Part shown: in pieces, positions 52,292-61,722 of the stretch
How the letters are laid out: each line of letters opens with the position of its first letter
How positions within the stretch are numbered: position 1 is the stretch's first letter
From: an uncultured Flavobacteriaceae bacterium
Lineage (GTDB): Bacteria; Bacteroidota; Bacteroidia; Flavobacteriales; Flavobacteriaceae
NCBI GenBank assembly: GCA_947493175.1
Contig: CANLQD010000010.1
Coordinates: forward strand, 1 to 64,000
Direction of reading: 5' to 3'
Length of the DNA: 64,000 bases
Program-made: the position numbers and the translations under genes
The notes under the pieces: model-generated
What the model was told of the DNA's origin: nothing
What the model saw: the letters and a program-made list of their open reading frames with translations, nothing else
The model's database searches: none

Positions 52292-53113
52292 TCATTGCCG
52301 CCCATAAAACAGATTGGAGAAATAATAGGCGGGCTTATGCTCTTCAGCATTTATATATTCTGAAAATGCCTTTGGAGACATCAAAGTTTGCTTCTTCACC
52401 TCGTGGATAAAATGGGATTGATCAAAGTATCCATCAGGAACAATCAGGTCTATGCCCTTCCCATTTAGCAGCTCATAGGTATGGTACTGAACCCTTGCTA
52501 TGTTACTGTAAGCCTTTGGTGATATCCCGATATGGTGCTTAAAAAGCTGCTGTAGTCTTCGTTGTGAAAGGTTGATTTTAGAATTGATGATATCCATTGA
52601 AGCCTTCCCTTTATAATGCAGGATTTCCTCCAAGGCACACAAAATTCTTTTATCCACCTTAAAGTCTTTTACATATTCCTTTAAAATTCTCACTACCTCT
52701 TTTAGTACTGATTCGCTACTTAGGTCAGAATCGACCAATGCTTCGAATCTTCTGCCCAAAAAAAGAGAAAACGCAGAAACAGGTACTTGGCAGTTAGCAA
52801 AATCACTGGCTGGAATGCCCAATAAATACGGAATTGCATAGGGCCTTAATTGTATGATCAATGATCTGTTGACCAAGGGCATATTTAAATCGAACGGCGA
52901 CACAGAGGGTCCAGATAAATAGGATTTGGTTTCAAGAACCGTATTCTTGCTATCAACAATTCGAAAGGTAGCTCCGGAAATGACACTGATGTATGGATAT
53001 CCCGTGGGAAAAGATTTTACATTAACATCCGTTCCATTCGTTTCCTCGATTATCCAAATGGCCTTGATCAGTACATCGGAGGTACTATCCAATTCAAACG
53101 GGACTATTCTCAT
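52292..53113 (-). CDS. AraC-family regulator
   Basis: A 273-residue protein. The N-terminal DUF6597-like half is followed by an AraC HTH at about residues 165-260 (DIINSKINLSQRRLQQLFKHHIGISPKAYS and YFDQSHFIHEVKKQTLMSPKAF). It is divergent from the SRPBCC cluster, which it probably controls. Confidence 0.85.
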   Translation of the reverse strand: MRIVPFELDSTSDVLIKAIWIIEETNGTDVNVKSFPTGYPYISVISGATFRIVDSKNTVLETKSYLSGPSVSPFDLNMPLVNRSLIIQLRPYAIPYLLGIPASDFANCQVPVSAFSLFLGRRFEALVDSDLSSESVLKEVVRILKEYVKDFKVDKRILCALEEILHYKGKASMDIINSKINLSQRRLQQLFKHHIGISPKAYSNIARVQYHTYELLNGKGIDLIVPDGYFDQSHFIHEVKKQTLMSPKAFSEYINAEEHKPAYYFSNLFYGRQ

Positions 53114-53235
53114 TTTTTCCGAATAACACTAAATATAAACATAAAAAAGCTTCTTAAGACATTTCGTTTTTTTACAATACTTGTATAATCACAAGCTGTT
53201 AATTTGTAATCAAAGCGGATCTTCAAGTAATTTAT

Positions 53236-53694
53236 ATGGTAAGCATGGGGCGACCGAGACAAAGAAAAGTAGAAGTCACACTTCCAATAAAGTCCTCATC
53301 CACAAACATTATTAAGGCATTTACAGATCCTACCATGCTGAAAAACTGGTGGAATGTTGAAAGGTGTTTGATAGATAAACAACAAGGAGGTGTTTATACG
53401 TTGGTATGGGGCATTTTACCTGAAAGATTGCAATATATTTCCTCGGGAATTATCAAAGAATATGATGAAAACCATGTACTCCACATTGAAAATTTCATCT
53501 ATGTAAGTACCGAAAGACCGGTATTAGGCCCTATGGACCTGCGAATCGTTGTATGGCCCAGAAATACAGGAAGCGAAATTAATCTAGTACAGAGCGGTTA
53601 TCAGGAAGGCGTGCACTGGGACTGGTATTATCTGGCAGTAAAAGCAGCCTGGCCGAAGATGATAGCGCACCTAAAGAAGTATTTGGAACAATAA
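53236..53694 (+). CDS. SRPBCC-domain protein
   Basis: A 152-residue START-like protein of AHSA1 type (LPIKSSSTNIIKAFTDPTMLKNWW at the start, LQYISSGIIKEYD strand, and WDWYYLAVKAAWPKMIAHLKKYL as C-terminal helix). A second ATG four codons on is an alternative start. It is the first of three SRPBCC genes in this cluster. Confidence 0.8.
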   Translation: MVSMGRPRQRKVEVTLPIKSSSTNIIKAFTDPTMLKNWWNVERCLIDKQQGGVYTLVWGILPERLQYISSGIIKEYDENHVLHIENFIYVSTERPVLGPMDLRIVVWPRNTGSEINLVQSGYQEGVHWDWYYLAVKAAWPKMIAHLKKYLEQ

Positions 53695-53722
53695 AAAATC
53701 TAAAAAAAACGAATACAACGCT

Positions 53723-54157
53723 ATGAAGTATACCATTGACACCGAAATTAACAAACCACTCGATATGGTAGTCACCTTATTCAACGATGTGGATAGTTTC
53801 CAAAAATGGATGCCCGGAATTGTAAACCATACCATCTTAAAAGGACAATCAAGAAATATGGGTACCCAATCGATCTTTACGTTCAAGATGGGAAGTAAAA
53901 TATTCGAGATGGAAGAGACTGTGCTCCTAAATAATCAGACGGAGATTGTTTCAAAATTTAGCGCCAACGGTATTCTAAATACGCAACGCACGCTTTTTTC
54001 AAAAATTGGGGAAGAAAAGACCCTATACCAGGTAAACGAATCCTTTCAATTGAAGGGTTTTATAAAAATAATAGGTTTTCTGATGCCCGGTTCCTTTAAA
54101 AAACAGACCAAACAATTCGTTGACGCCTTTAAAGAATTTGTGGAAAATGAGAATTAA
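53723..54157 (+). CDS. SRPBCC-family protein (polyketide cyclase-like)
   Basis: A 144-residue START-like fold (DTEINKPLDMVVTLFNDVDSFQKWMPG, then a C-terminal helix KKQTKQFVDAFKEFV). It lies 28 bases behind the preceding SRPBCC gene, so they are co-transcribed. Confidence 0.8.
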   Translation: MKYTIDTEINKPLDMVVTLFNDVDSFQKWMPGIVNHTILKGQSRNMGTQSIFTFKMGSKIFEMEETVLLNNQTEIVSKFSANGILNTQRTLFSKIGEEKTLYQVNESFQLKGFIKIIGFLMPGSFKKQTKQFVDAFKEFVENEN

Positions 54158-54261
54158 ATACTAGATTCGTACTGACAAATACAGCTGACATAGGTAAAAC
54201 TTCGGGGCAAAGGTTTATCTGACTTCTGCAGTAAAAGACTGTTAAAAATAGTTCGTAAGTA

Positions 54262-54756
54262 ATGATTGGTAGAAATGTGAAAAGAGCAATAGGAACCCTA
54301 TCGGCCATTTTACTGATGGCCCAATTCATGACCGCGCAAGACTTCTTTAAAAACATCTCCCAGCCTACGTGGATAGGTACCGGGGAATTACTTGGAAGTA
54401 CAGCTTCGTTCCAGATGAATTGGGTGCCCATTCTTGATGGTCAATTCTATAAACTATCATTTCAACATCAGCGGGACGAATCCGAGGAATTGATATTCAA
54501 ATCCATGGGGGTGTACCAACCAAAAAATGATGGAACCTTTTCTGGTACCTGGTTCGACTCACGGGGTCTCACATTTCCGCTGAAAGGAAATTTCTCTGAC
54601 AATACACTTACGGTTTTATGGGGAACACGCGAGACAGAAGAAGGAAAAACGGTGTACACTTTTACTGAAATAGGTACCGTTACCGTTACCGACTACGTTC
54701 TTAAAGATGGAGAATTTGTAAAATTTGGAAACGCCGATTATGTCTCGGATAATTAA
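54262..54756 (+). CDS. Secreted hypothetical protein (DUF1579-like)
   Basis: A 164-residue protein. Signal peptide at residues 1-25 (ending MTAQ). The mature part is a beta-rich lipocalin-like domain (GTGELLGSTASFQMNWVPI, GTFSGTWFDSRGLTFPLKG, LWGTRETEEGK) similar in pattern to DUF1579-type proteins. It overlaps the next gene by 17 bases. Confidence 0.65.
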   Translation: MIGRNVKRAIGTLSAILLMAQFMTAQDFFKNISQPTWIGTGELLGSTASFQMNWVPILDGQFYKLSFQHQRDESEELIFKSMGVYQPKNDGTFSGTWFDSRGLTFPLKGNFSDNTLTVLWGTRETEEGKTVYTFTEIGTVTVTDYVLKDGEFVKFGNADYVSDN

Positions 54757-55165
54757 GTGGAAGATTCATTTAAAGTCAAAACCTGAAACGGTTTATGACC
54801 ATATTATCACGCAAAAAGGAAGGGAAAAGTTTTGGGCAGAATCTGCTCCTGAGGAGAAAGACCATATCGTTTTTACCTTTTCAAACGGAGAAACATATAA
54901 AAGCAAGATATTACAAAAAGAGCCTATTACGCACCTTCAAATAGAGTATTTTAATTCTATCGCGGATTTTTATTTAATCAAAGACCAATCTGGAGGTACC
55001 GTATTGGAGGTAAGAAATTCCCAAGTACCCGAAGAAGACTATCTAACCAACTATGCGGGCTGGGTATCCTTGCTCTTAACCTTTAAGGCTGCTGTCGATT
55101 TTGGTGTTGATCTAAGGAACCACAACACAAAGAGAACTTGGTCCAATGGCTTTGTAGATAATTAG
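54740..55165 (+). CDS. SRPBCC/AHSA1-like protein
   Basis: 141 residues from the ATG at 54740, inside the previous gene. START-like fold (WKIHLKSKPETVYDHIITQKGREKFWAES, IVFTFSNGETYKSKI, GWVSLLLTFKAAVDFGVDLRNH). It is the last gene of the cluster facing the AraC regulator. Confidence 0.8.
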   Translation: MSRIIKWKIHLKSKPETVYDHIITQKGREKFWAESAPEEKDHIVFTFSNGETYKSKILQKEPITHLQIEYFNSIADFYLIKDQSGGTVLEVRNSQVPEEDYLTNYAGWVSLLLTFKAAVDFGVDLRNHNTKRTWSNGFVDN

Positions 55166-55268
55166 ATTATCTTACCAATGACAATCCCATTGGCGGGTTT
55201 ACTCCAATTTTATACACGATCACAAATTTAATCCGTCCCTAAACTGAACGTCTTTTAGTTTCCTGAGC

Positions 55269-55769
55269 TTACTTGACTTTCAAAAGTGTCGTCTTAAGTC
55301 CTTTTTTTTCAAGGTAGTCGTAAAGTTCTTCGGCCCCACCTACCTTGGCATGATGCAGTAAAGTAAATCCGTGGGGACCCTTTGAAAAAAGAAGCTTGGG
55401 GTAGGCTTCCAATACAGGTTTGACCAGTTCTGTTCTCCCCAGCATGGTCAATACAAAAAGATTGGCTCTGGCCCCTTGTTCAATTAGGTAATTGGCAATA
55501 TCCTTTTTACCCAGATGCCCTGCACCCTCGATAGCCTGTTCATAATCACCATTCCCCCAATCATAACTTGTGTAGATAAGGTTCGGATGTTCTGCGAGTA
55601 TCTCTTTCACCGTTTGAAGGCTCCGATGCCCCGCCACTACGAAATCCTTCACCAATTGGATCTCATAAGGACTAGGTTCCTGTTGTGATTGTGAATAAAT
55701 CATCGTAGGAGAAAGGACACCCATAGTGACGGTTCCCGCCATTTTTTTTAAAAATGATTCTCTGTTCAT
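55269..55769 (-). CDS. Secreted ankyrin-repeat protein
   Basis: A 166-residue protein with an N-terminal signal (MAGTVTMGVLSPTMIYSQ) and about three ankyrin repeats (GAGHLGKKDIANYLIEQGARANLFVLTMLGRTELVKPVLEAYP and HGFTLLHHAKVGGAEELYDYLEKKG). Probably a periplasmic protein-protein interaction module. It lies directly behind the truncated LytTR gene. Confidence 0.75.
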   Translation of the reverse strand: MNRESFLKKMAGTVTMGVLSPTMIYSQSQQEPSPYEIQLVKDFVVAGHRSLQTVKEILAEHPNLIYTSYDWGNGDYEQAIEGAGHLGKKDIANYLIEQGARANLFVLTMLGRTELVKPVLEAYPKLLFSKGPHGFTLLHHAKVGGAEELYDYLEKKGLKTTLLKVK

Positions 55770-55792
55770 GAGCTATTTTATATATTGAAATT

Positions 55793-56359
55793 TCATCGTT
55801 TCCAGAGTTTGCCCTCCATTACTTTCTTCATTACTTTTTCGCGATAGTTCTTGCTGATGGGAATCGTGAATCCGCTTATTTTCATCTCATGACTTTCAAG
55901 GGCCTGGACCTTGTCGACAGCAACAATATAGGATTTATGTACCCTAATAAAGTTCGCAGAATCAAGGTTTTCCTCCAACTTCTTCAAAGTTAGCAAAGTA
56001 GTATACCGCGCTTTGACCGTATGGACCACAACATAGTTTTGGAGTCCTTGAATATAAAGAATATCAAGAAAATAGATCTTCTCATAGGTACCATCACTTT
56101 TGATGAAAAAGTGATTCTCCTTTTTTTGAGATGCCTCGTATTCCTCTTTTTCCTTTAACCTAAACTGTTCTTTTGCCTTATTGATGGCCTGCACGAATCT
56201 CTTGAAAGTAATGGGTTTTAAAAGATAATTGAGCACATTTAAATCAAAGCTCTCGACGGCGTAGTTGGGATATGCAGTGGTTATGATAACCGGTGGTAGG
56301 TTCTTACTTATCTTGAGAAAATCCAGTCCATTCATTTTTGGCATCTGCATATCCAAAAA
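55793..56359 (-). pseudogene. LytTR response regulator missing its N-terminus
   Basis: The C-terminal LytTR DNA-binding domain is complete (about residues 83-187). The receiver domain begins only at the phosphoacceptor (LDMQMPKMNG) and continues to the conserved Lys (YLLKPITF). The about 50 residues before it, with the acidic pair, are missing. An in-frame TGA precedes the coding remnant, and no histidine kinase is near. It was probably disrupted by a deletion. Confidence 0.7.
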
Positions 56360-56590
56360 GACGAGATGAAATCATAATTCTCTTATCCATCCATGCCCAT
56401 TTTACCCCCCTAGGGGCACAAGAGAACTCAAGCGGTTTCCATTTTGCCAACGGCAACTATTTTCGTAACTTTAAGAGAAGTACACTTCCCCTCATTATAG
56501 CCTGTACGAAAACGTTCGAACAGTGAAAAATACGCTATCGTTGATGTTACAATGCATGGTGTATAATGGTCGACCCTAAATTCAAGTCCC

Positions 56591-57337
56591 ATGAATCCAT
56601 TATTTCTATTCTCCGTTATTTTCCTCCTATTTCTATTAGCCGGTTTGCGTATTATTTTTGAATATAAGAGAGCCCTTAAATTCCGTTTTGGAAAATATGT
56701 AAAAACCTTGCAACCCGGGCTGAGATGGATCATTCCGATCGTAGAAACCATTCAAGTGGTCGATATTCGGGTAATTACCATCAATATCGTTTCCCAGGAG
56801 GTAATGACCGAGGATAACGTGCCCTGTAGTATTGATGGTGTCGTATTTTTTAAGATCAATGACCCCGAAAAGGCAGTCCTGGAAGTGGAGGAATACGATT
56901 TTGCCATTACACAGCTCTCCCAAGCTGCATTACGGGATGTTTGTGGAAAAGTAGAATTGGATACGATTTTGTCAAAGCGGGAAGAGATGGGAAAGAACAT
57001 CAAAGGCATTGTAGAGACCGAAACCCACCACTGGGGTATCGAGATTATTGATGTGAAAATCAAGGATATCCAATTACCGGAAAACATGAGAAGAATGATG
57101 GCCAACCAAGCAGAAGCGGAACGTTCACGTAGGGCCCGTATTATTTTGGCGGAAGCGGAAGACCAAGCCGCAGCCAAGTTGTTGGAAGCAGGCCTACAAA
57201 TAGACAAATCACCTTCTGCCATCAAGTTGCGACTCTATCAGACACTGTCGAACATCGCGGCCGAAAAGAATTCCACCATTTTATTTCCCTTTCCAGAAGA
57301 GGTATTACCCAGAAAACCAAAAAAAACGGATTCATAG
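56591..57337 (+). CDS. SPFH-domain protein (slipin/stomatin-like)
   Basis: A 248-residue protein. One N-terminal membrane helix (LFLFSVIFLLFLLAGLRII) precedes the band-7/SPFH domain (PGLRWIIPIVETIQVVDIRVITI to EAERSRRARIILAEAE). Slipins form membrane microdomains and usually pair with a NfeD protein, which is not present here. The length fits short slipins. Confidence 0.85.
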   Translation: MNPLFLFSVIFLLFLLAGLRIIFEYKRALKFRFGKYVKTLQPGLRWIIPIVETIQVVDIRVITINIVSQEVMTEDNVPCSIDGVVFFKINDPEKAVLEVEEYDFAITQLSQAALRDVCGKVELDTILSKREEMGKNIKGIVETETHHWGIEIIDVKIKDIQLPENMRRMMANQAEAERSRRARIILAEAEDQAAAKLLEAGLQIDKSPSAIKLRLYQTLSNIAAEKNSTILFPFPEEVLPRKPKKTDS

Positions 57338-57376
57338 TCAGGTACTCCCATTTTTTCGGAAAATAGTCCCCACCTC

Positions 57377-57838
57377 CTACAAAACCGTGTATTCTTTTTG
57401 AGTACTGGGTAATTGTGCAACAAAGACAATAACCACTCCGAGCAAGGTATAAGCAAAATGAAGTATGCCGAATTCAATGCCGAAAAAAAGTTGCATGTTA
57501 ATCCATAGTATCAAAATCAGCCCCGTGTAATACGAAAACGCCCACGACCAATGCCGGTTTTTATAGGAATTCATCTTTTTCAACCACTTTGTATTCTTTC
57601 TGGTAATCAATCCGTAGGAAGTCAAAAGAGGCAAGAACCCAAGAAGGATAACCAGAAATAAGCCCGGTACCAAAAAATTCTTAAAAGGAGACCCCTGTAA
57701 TTGGTCTAATAGTTCTGGGGGAAATCCGATACTACTACCAGTAGGATCAATGACCAAGCTCAATCCCGCAGGAATGGCCCCTACTGCCAAAAAAACCAAT
57801 AGAACCACCAAAAGATAACTCGAGACCGTTCTCTTCAT
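57377..57838 (-). CDS. Four-helix membrane protein
   Basis: A 153-residue protein with hydrophobic helices near residues 8-30, 55-78, 100-118 and 122-142 and a conserved-looking loop PTGSSIGFPPELLDQL. The family is unknown. It is convergent with the SPFH gene. Confidence 0.65.
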   Translation of the reverse strand: MKRTVSSYLLVVLLVFLAVGAIPAGLSLVIDPTGSSIGFPPELLDQLQGSPFKNFLVPGLFLVILLGFLPLLTSYGLITRKNTKWLKKMNSYKNRHWSWAFSYYTGLILILWINMQLFFGIEFGILHFAYTLLGVVIVFVAQLPSTQKEYTVL

Positions 57839-57874
57839 ACCAATAACAAGGTAGACTCCTCTCCATTCAATTCA

Positions 57875-57921
57875 AATGACCTACATCACCCCCCTACCCT
57901 TTTTTACTTACGTACCATTTG
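57875..57921 (+). promoter_or_regulatory. Possible Crp/Fnr-like operator plus -7 element
   Basis: AATGACCTACATCACC (57875-57890) keeps TGA-N6-TCA. TACCATTTG (57913-57921) follows at 23 bases, with one extra base inside the -7 element. It would serve the zinc-ribbon gene at 58043. It is the weakest member of the set. Confidence 0.4.
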
Positions 57922-58042
57922 GCGATTTATTCGAAGAAGGGACTGACTCATATCATTTCATACCACCTCCGTTGAACGTACCTTTTTACCTGTGACTAAT
58001 AGTCCATTTTGAAATAGCCCGGTCGCGATTAAAAAGAACACT

Positions 58043-58330
58043 ATGAAACCTTTAGGCATCAAAGGTAATATCTGTGAAAGTTGTGGGATACCGATGCATC
58101 ATTTAGCTGATTTTGACACAAATGAAGACGGAACGGTGAACACCGAATTCTGTCATCATTGTTATCAAAAAGGCCAGTTCATCGACCATGGTATCACTTT
58201 GGAGCAGAAAATCGAAAAGAACGTTGCTATAGCCGAGAAAATGGGCATGTCGTGGGAAGAAGCCACGCTGTTGGCCCATTCCACTTTGCCCAAGCTTAAA
58301 AGATGGAAGGCTTTGAAGCCGGTCGAATAG
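58043..58330 (+). CDS. Putative zinc-ribbon protein
   Basis: A 95-residue protein. CESCGIPM (Cys14, Cys17) and EFCHHCYQKGQF (Cys40, Cys43) form a zinc ribbon, with the DTNEDGTVN spacer typical of this small family. The C-terminal half is helical. Function unknown. Confidence 0.8.
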   Translation: MKPLGIKGNICESCGIPMHHLADFDTNEDGTVNTEFCHHCYQKGQFIDHGITLEQKIEKNVAIAEKMGMSWEEATLLAHSTLPKLKRWKALKPVE

Positions 58331-58540
58331 CCCCTTCATCAACTATTGAGCAGATTAGAGCAATTGTACTTTTTTAATTTTTTTACAGGGTTCCTGTTGA
58401 GTTGTAGCGAGGACGTTGAGCACCTACAACTGTATTGGATACCTGAAAAATAAGATGATTGCCTAGACGCTAAGACCATACCCTCAAACTGAAATAATTC
58501 AAGAAGTTGGAGAAATACATTTTGCCTGCTATCCCCTAAT

Positions 58541-58643
58541 AATAAGCTACCTCGAGGCAAGCCCACAAGGTATTAAAAGGAAATTCAACATTCAATTTCT
58601 ACGCAAGCGCAGGAGCATATAAATCTCGATTATCGAGTTAAAA
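58541..58643 (+). repeat. Dispersed repeat, copy 3
   Basis: It starts taagctacctcgaggcaagc and ends ggagcatataaatctcgattatcgagttaaaa. It shares its ends with copies at 38395 and 42148. The rest of the 58331-58650 gap holds nothing I recognise. Confidence 0.55.
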
Positions 58644-58650
58644 GAAGTCT

Positions 58651-59340
58651 ATGGAATCAACAATAATTCCCTTACGCAGGTCAGCTCTCATTTCTGGATG
58701 GGGTCTACTTTTAATGACCTTCTTCGCTGTCTATCCGTATTATTTCATTTTCCCGGATTTAATCATTGCTGACGACGTTGCGACGACAGCAAGCAGTATC
58801 GCAGCAAATGGGTTTTTGTTCCGTATCGCTATCTGTTGTTATTTGATTGTTATCGTTTTGGACGTTCTGGTGGCGTGGGGCCTCTACATTTTTTTGAAAC
58901 CGACCAACACCCACATATCAGTATTGGCAGCATGGTTTCGATTGGTTTATTCTGCCATTTTTGCCGTGGCCCTGGGATACTATTTTGAGGTATTAAGGTT
59001 GCTGAGCACCAGCGATTATTTGCTCCCCTTGAACAAAGAGGAACTTTACACACAGTTGATGCTTGCTCTGGAGAGTTTTAACGATATGTGGGCTATCGGA
59101 TACATATTCTTTGGCTTACATCTTTTTATATTGGGATATTTGGTTTTCAAATCCAGCTACAACCCAAAAATTCTTGGAGTTCTTTTAATGATAGTCGGCC
59201 TGAGCTATCTTATTGATTATATGGCCCGATTTCTTTTTCCTGAAAACTCGTTGCCCGTAAGCACCTATTTTGGGTGGGGAGAACTGGTTTTTATGTTGTG
59301 GCTGCTGTTTATAGGAGGTAAGATGCAATCCAAAATATAG
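58651..59340 (+). CDS. DUF4386 membrane protein (paralogue 1)
   Basis: A 229-residue protein with six to seven hydrophobic helices in the DUF4386 layout: SALISGWGLLLMTFF, LYIFLKPTNTHISVLAAWFRLVYS, GYIFFGLHLFILGYLVFKS and LGVLLMIVGLSYLIDY. Role unknown. A second member lies at 61033-61722. Confidence 0.8.
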   Translation: MESTIIPLRRSALISGWGLLLMTFFAVYPYYFIFPDLIIADDVATTASSIAANGFLFRIAICCYLIVIVLDVLVAWGLYIFLKPTNTHISVLAAWFRLVYSAIFAVALGYYFEVLRLLSTSDYLLPLNKEELYTQLMLALESFNDMWAIGYIFFGLHLFILGYLVFKSSYNPKILGVLLMIVGLSYLIDYMARFLFPENSLPVSTYFGWGELVFMLWLLFIGGKMQSKI

Positions 59341-59587
59341 TTTTTAGCTTTTTGATAATTGTAAATCCTAGCTGGGTACTTTTTTTCACGGATTTCATGG
59401 GTATGTCCTATATAAAACAAGTTCAAATGGAGCAAAGTCTGCTCTCTTTAAAATAATGGTGACCGGTTGTTTGGTTATCTCTAGGTTTTCCCTTGCAAAA
59501 AACAGCTATTGATATGAAAACAAAGGAGAAATAGGTGTTCAGGTTATCTTACTTGCGAAGAGAGACAGATTAAACTAAGACTAAGAA

Positions 59588-60304
59588 ATGAAATTGTTCA
59601 GAGAAAAACGCCACAGGTTAATAAAAGAGCGGAAATTGCAAAAATATCTCCTTTATGCCACTGGTGAAATTACGTTGGTTGTAATTGGAATCCTGATTGC
59701 CTTGCAGATCAATAATTGGAACGATAGTCGCATAAAGAAAGGGAATGAATTAAGTTCTTACCAAAATATAAAAGATTGGATAGCTGATGATAGAAAAAAT
59801 ATCCAAGGGAATAGAGAGTACAATGATTACTACATGATCCAATTTGAATATGCGACGAAAATCATTGGAGAAAATGACAGGAGTAAATTAGATACCCTTG
59901 GAGTTATTACCGGCAACTTGACCCAATACTCTGATTTTAACAAACAAGGTAATATCTACGAGACCCTGGTCAACAGTGGAGAAATGAAACTGCTCAAAAA
60001 TGTCCAAATCGTCAACGGGCTTCGTGAGTTGGAAGAAAAATATTTGTACATCAACAGAATGGAAAATATTCATTATGATGTGATCTTACATTATGCAGCT
60101 CCTGGTACTAACACCAATCTAAATTTTTCTACGGGCGAAATACAATCGGTTGACGACCTCTACAACTTCCAATTTCAAAACCTCATCGTTTTACTTCTGA
60201 AAATTATGCAGGAAAAAGACCAAGCCTATTATTCAGCAATAGATGAAATTGATAAGGTTACACGATTGATTGATGAAGAGCTTGAATCAGAAGGCCAGCA
60301 ATGA
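59588..60304 (+). CDS. DUF6090 family membrane-anchored protein
   Basis: A 238-residue protein. The N-terminus (KLQKYLLYATGEITLVVIGILIALQINNWND) is the DUF6090 signature with a single membrane helix. The rest is a helical domain outside the membrane. The family is almost confined to Bacteroidota and has no known role. Confidence 0.85.
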   Translation: MKLFREKRHRLIKERKLQKYLLYATGEITLVVIGILIALQINNWNDSRIKKGNELSSYQNIKDWIADDRKNIQGNREYNDYYMIQFEYATKIIGENDRSKLDTLGVITGNLTQYSDFNKQGNIYETLVNSGEMKLLKNVQIVNGLRELEEKYLYINRMENIHYDVILHYAAPGTNTNLNFSTGEIQSVDDLYNFQFQNLIVLLLKIMQEKDQAYYSAIDEIDKVTRLIDEELESEGQQ

Positions 60305-60489
60305 TTCCGATCAGCACATGTCATTTCTAACCTGATGAATATCATTGCCTTACAGCTATTTCGATTCTATTTTTGATTGCGTAATAGCAATCTGGTCATG
60401 GAACATTTATCCTAATGGATACAAGGATCCTTAGATATGCATGACCATTTTAGGACGATGCAAAAGTCAAATAGATAAATCAAGAACCT

Positions 60490-60981
60490 ATGAAAAAATC
60501 AATTTTGATGGGCCTATGGGCCTTGGCCGGCATTTTTGGAGCAACCGCTCAAGAAGTATCCGAAAACTCCGCTCCGACGTTTGAAGTAAAAGTAATCACC
60601 AGTGTTGAATCGATAGTACCCTTGGGCTTGGGGCGCTCACGCTTAGTTTCAACCGATATGGCCAGAGATTACAAAGAGTTTTCCTCTGAACAGACCGCAG
60701 CCGATAATACGCGCAACAAATCAAAACGAAAAGATATTCGTATAAAAGACTTTGAAGAAACGAAGTTGTTGAACTTTTATAATGTCGGAGGTATCCGTTT
60801 CCAGAATATTGCGGCCAATGATGCAGTAATATCATCCAAGCTTACGACCATGTTGGTAGAGGGTTGGGAACTAATCTTTGTAACGAGCGCTGTAGAAAGT
60901 GATGCTGGTGAAGATGATGGCAATGGCATCTTCATTACCCGGTATATTTTTAAAAGGCCTATTGAAAAAAGTACCCAATAA
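60490..60981 (+). CDS. Secreted protein with DUF4177-like end
   Basis: A 163-residue protein. Signal peptide at residues 1-20 (AGIFGATAQ). The segment LTTMLVEGWELIFVTSAVES followed by FITRYIFKRP resembles DUF4177-like small domains. The preceding RSRLVSTDMARDYKEFSSEQ is polar. Function unknown. Confidence 0.6.
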   Translation: MKKSILMGLWALAGIFGATAQEVSENSAPTFEVKVITSVESIVPLGLGRSRLVSTDMARDYKEFSSEQTAADNTRNKSKRKDIRIKDFEETKLLNFYNVGGIRFQNIAANDAVISSKLTTMLVEGWELIFVTSAVESDAGEDDGNGIFITRYIFKRPIEKSTQ

Positions 60982-61032
60982 ATGAAAATTAAAACGGATT
61001 ATCAAAATCTAAGGAAGTGACAAAGAATGTAT

Positions 61033-61722
61033 ATGAAGAATTTCATCACTTATACATCTACAAGCAAAGCAGCAACGGTTGTAGGGACTGCGTTTATCAC
61101 CTCGCTTTTCATCGTAACCTTGGTTGATGATTTTCTGTTGGCCAATTTTGTGGTACCAGGAGACACAGAGGCATTGGCCAAAGATATTATGATTAAGGGG
61201 AAGCTGTTTCTTTTTTCCGTTCTTGGTTATCTAGTGGTACTTGTGCTTGATTCTATTATTGGTCTCGCGCTTTATGTTGTGCTGAAGCCAGCGAATAAGA
61301 ATCTTGCGTCGCTTACATCAATTCTAAGGCTGCTATACGCCCTTACATTGATAATTGGGGTTAGTGCTCTGGCATTCCAAATTATCGATGCATACAGTTA
61401 TGCATCTATAAAACTTGTTGGATACCTACTTTTTGCCCTGCACATCCTGGTACTTGGTTATTCAGTGCTCAAGTCAGGATATATTCCAAAAAGTCTTGGT
61501 GTATTATTGATGCTTGCCTCGTTTACTTATATCGTATTTTTTGTTGATTTCCATCTTGCTAAATCATTGATGGTAATCATTATGCTAACCATGGCAATAG
61601 CGGAACTTTCACTAAGTATCTGGCTAATTGTAAAAAGAAAAGGACTGCCAGCGAATAATCTACGAAAAGAAGTCGCCACAAAACAGTCCCAATCAAGTTT
61701 TAAAAGATCAAATAATGGGTAA
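61033..61722 (+). CDS. DUF4386 membrane protein (paralogue 2)
   Basis: 229 residues from the ATG at 61033 (another ATG lies six bases up). Six to seven helices in the same pattern as the gene at 58651 (LGYLVVLVLDSIIGLALYVVLKPANKNLASLTSILRLLYA, GYLLFALHILVLGYSVLKSGYIPKSLGVLLML). It overlaps the following oxidoreductase gene by eight bases, so the two are probably co-translated. Confidence 0.8.
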   Translation: MKNFITYTSTSKAATVVGTAFITSLFIVTLVDDFLLANFVVPGDTEALAKDIMIKGKLFLFSVLGYLVVLVLDSIIGLALYVVLKPANKNLASLTSILRLLYALTLIIGVSALAFQIIDAYSYASIKLVGYLLFALHILVLGYSVLKSGYIPKSLGVLLMLASFTYIVFFVDFHLAKSLMVIIMLTMAIAELSLSIWLIVKRKGLPANNLRKEVATKQSQSSFKRSNNG

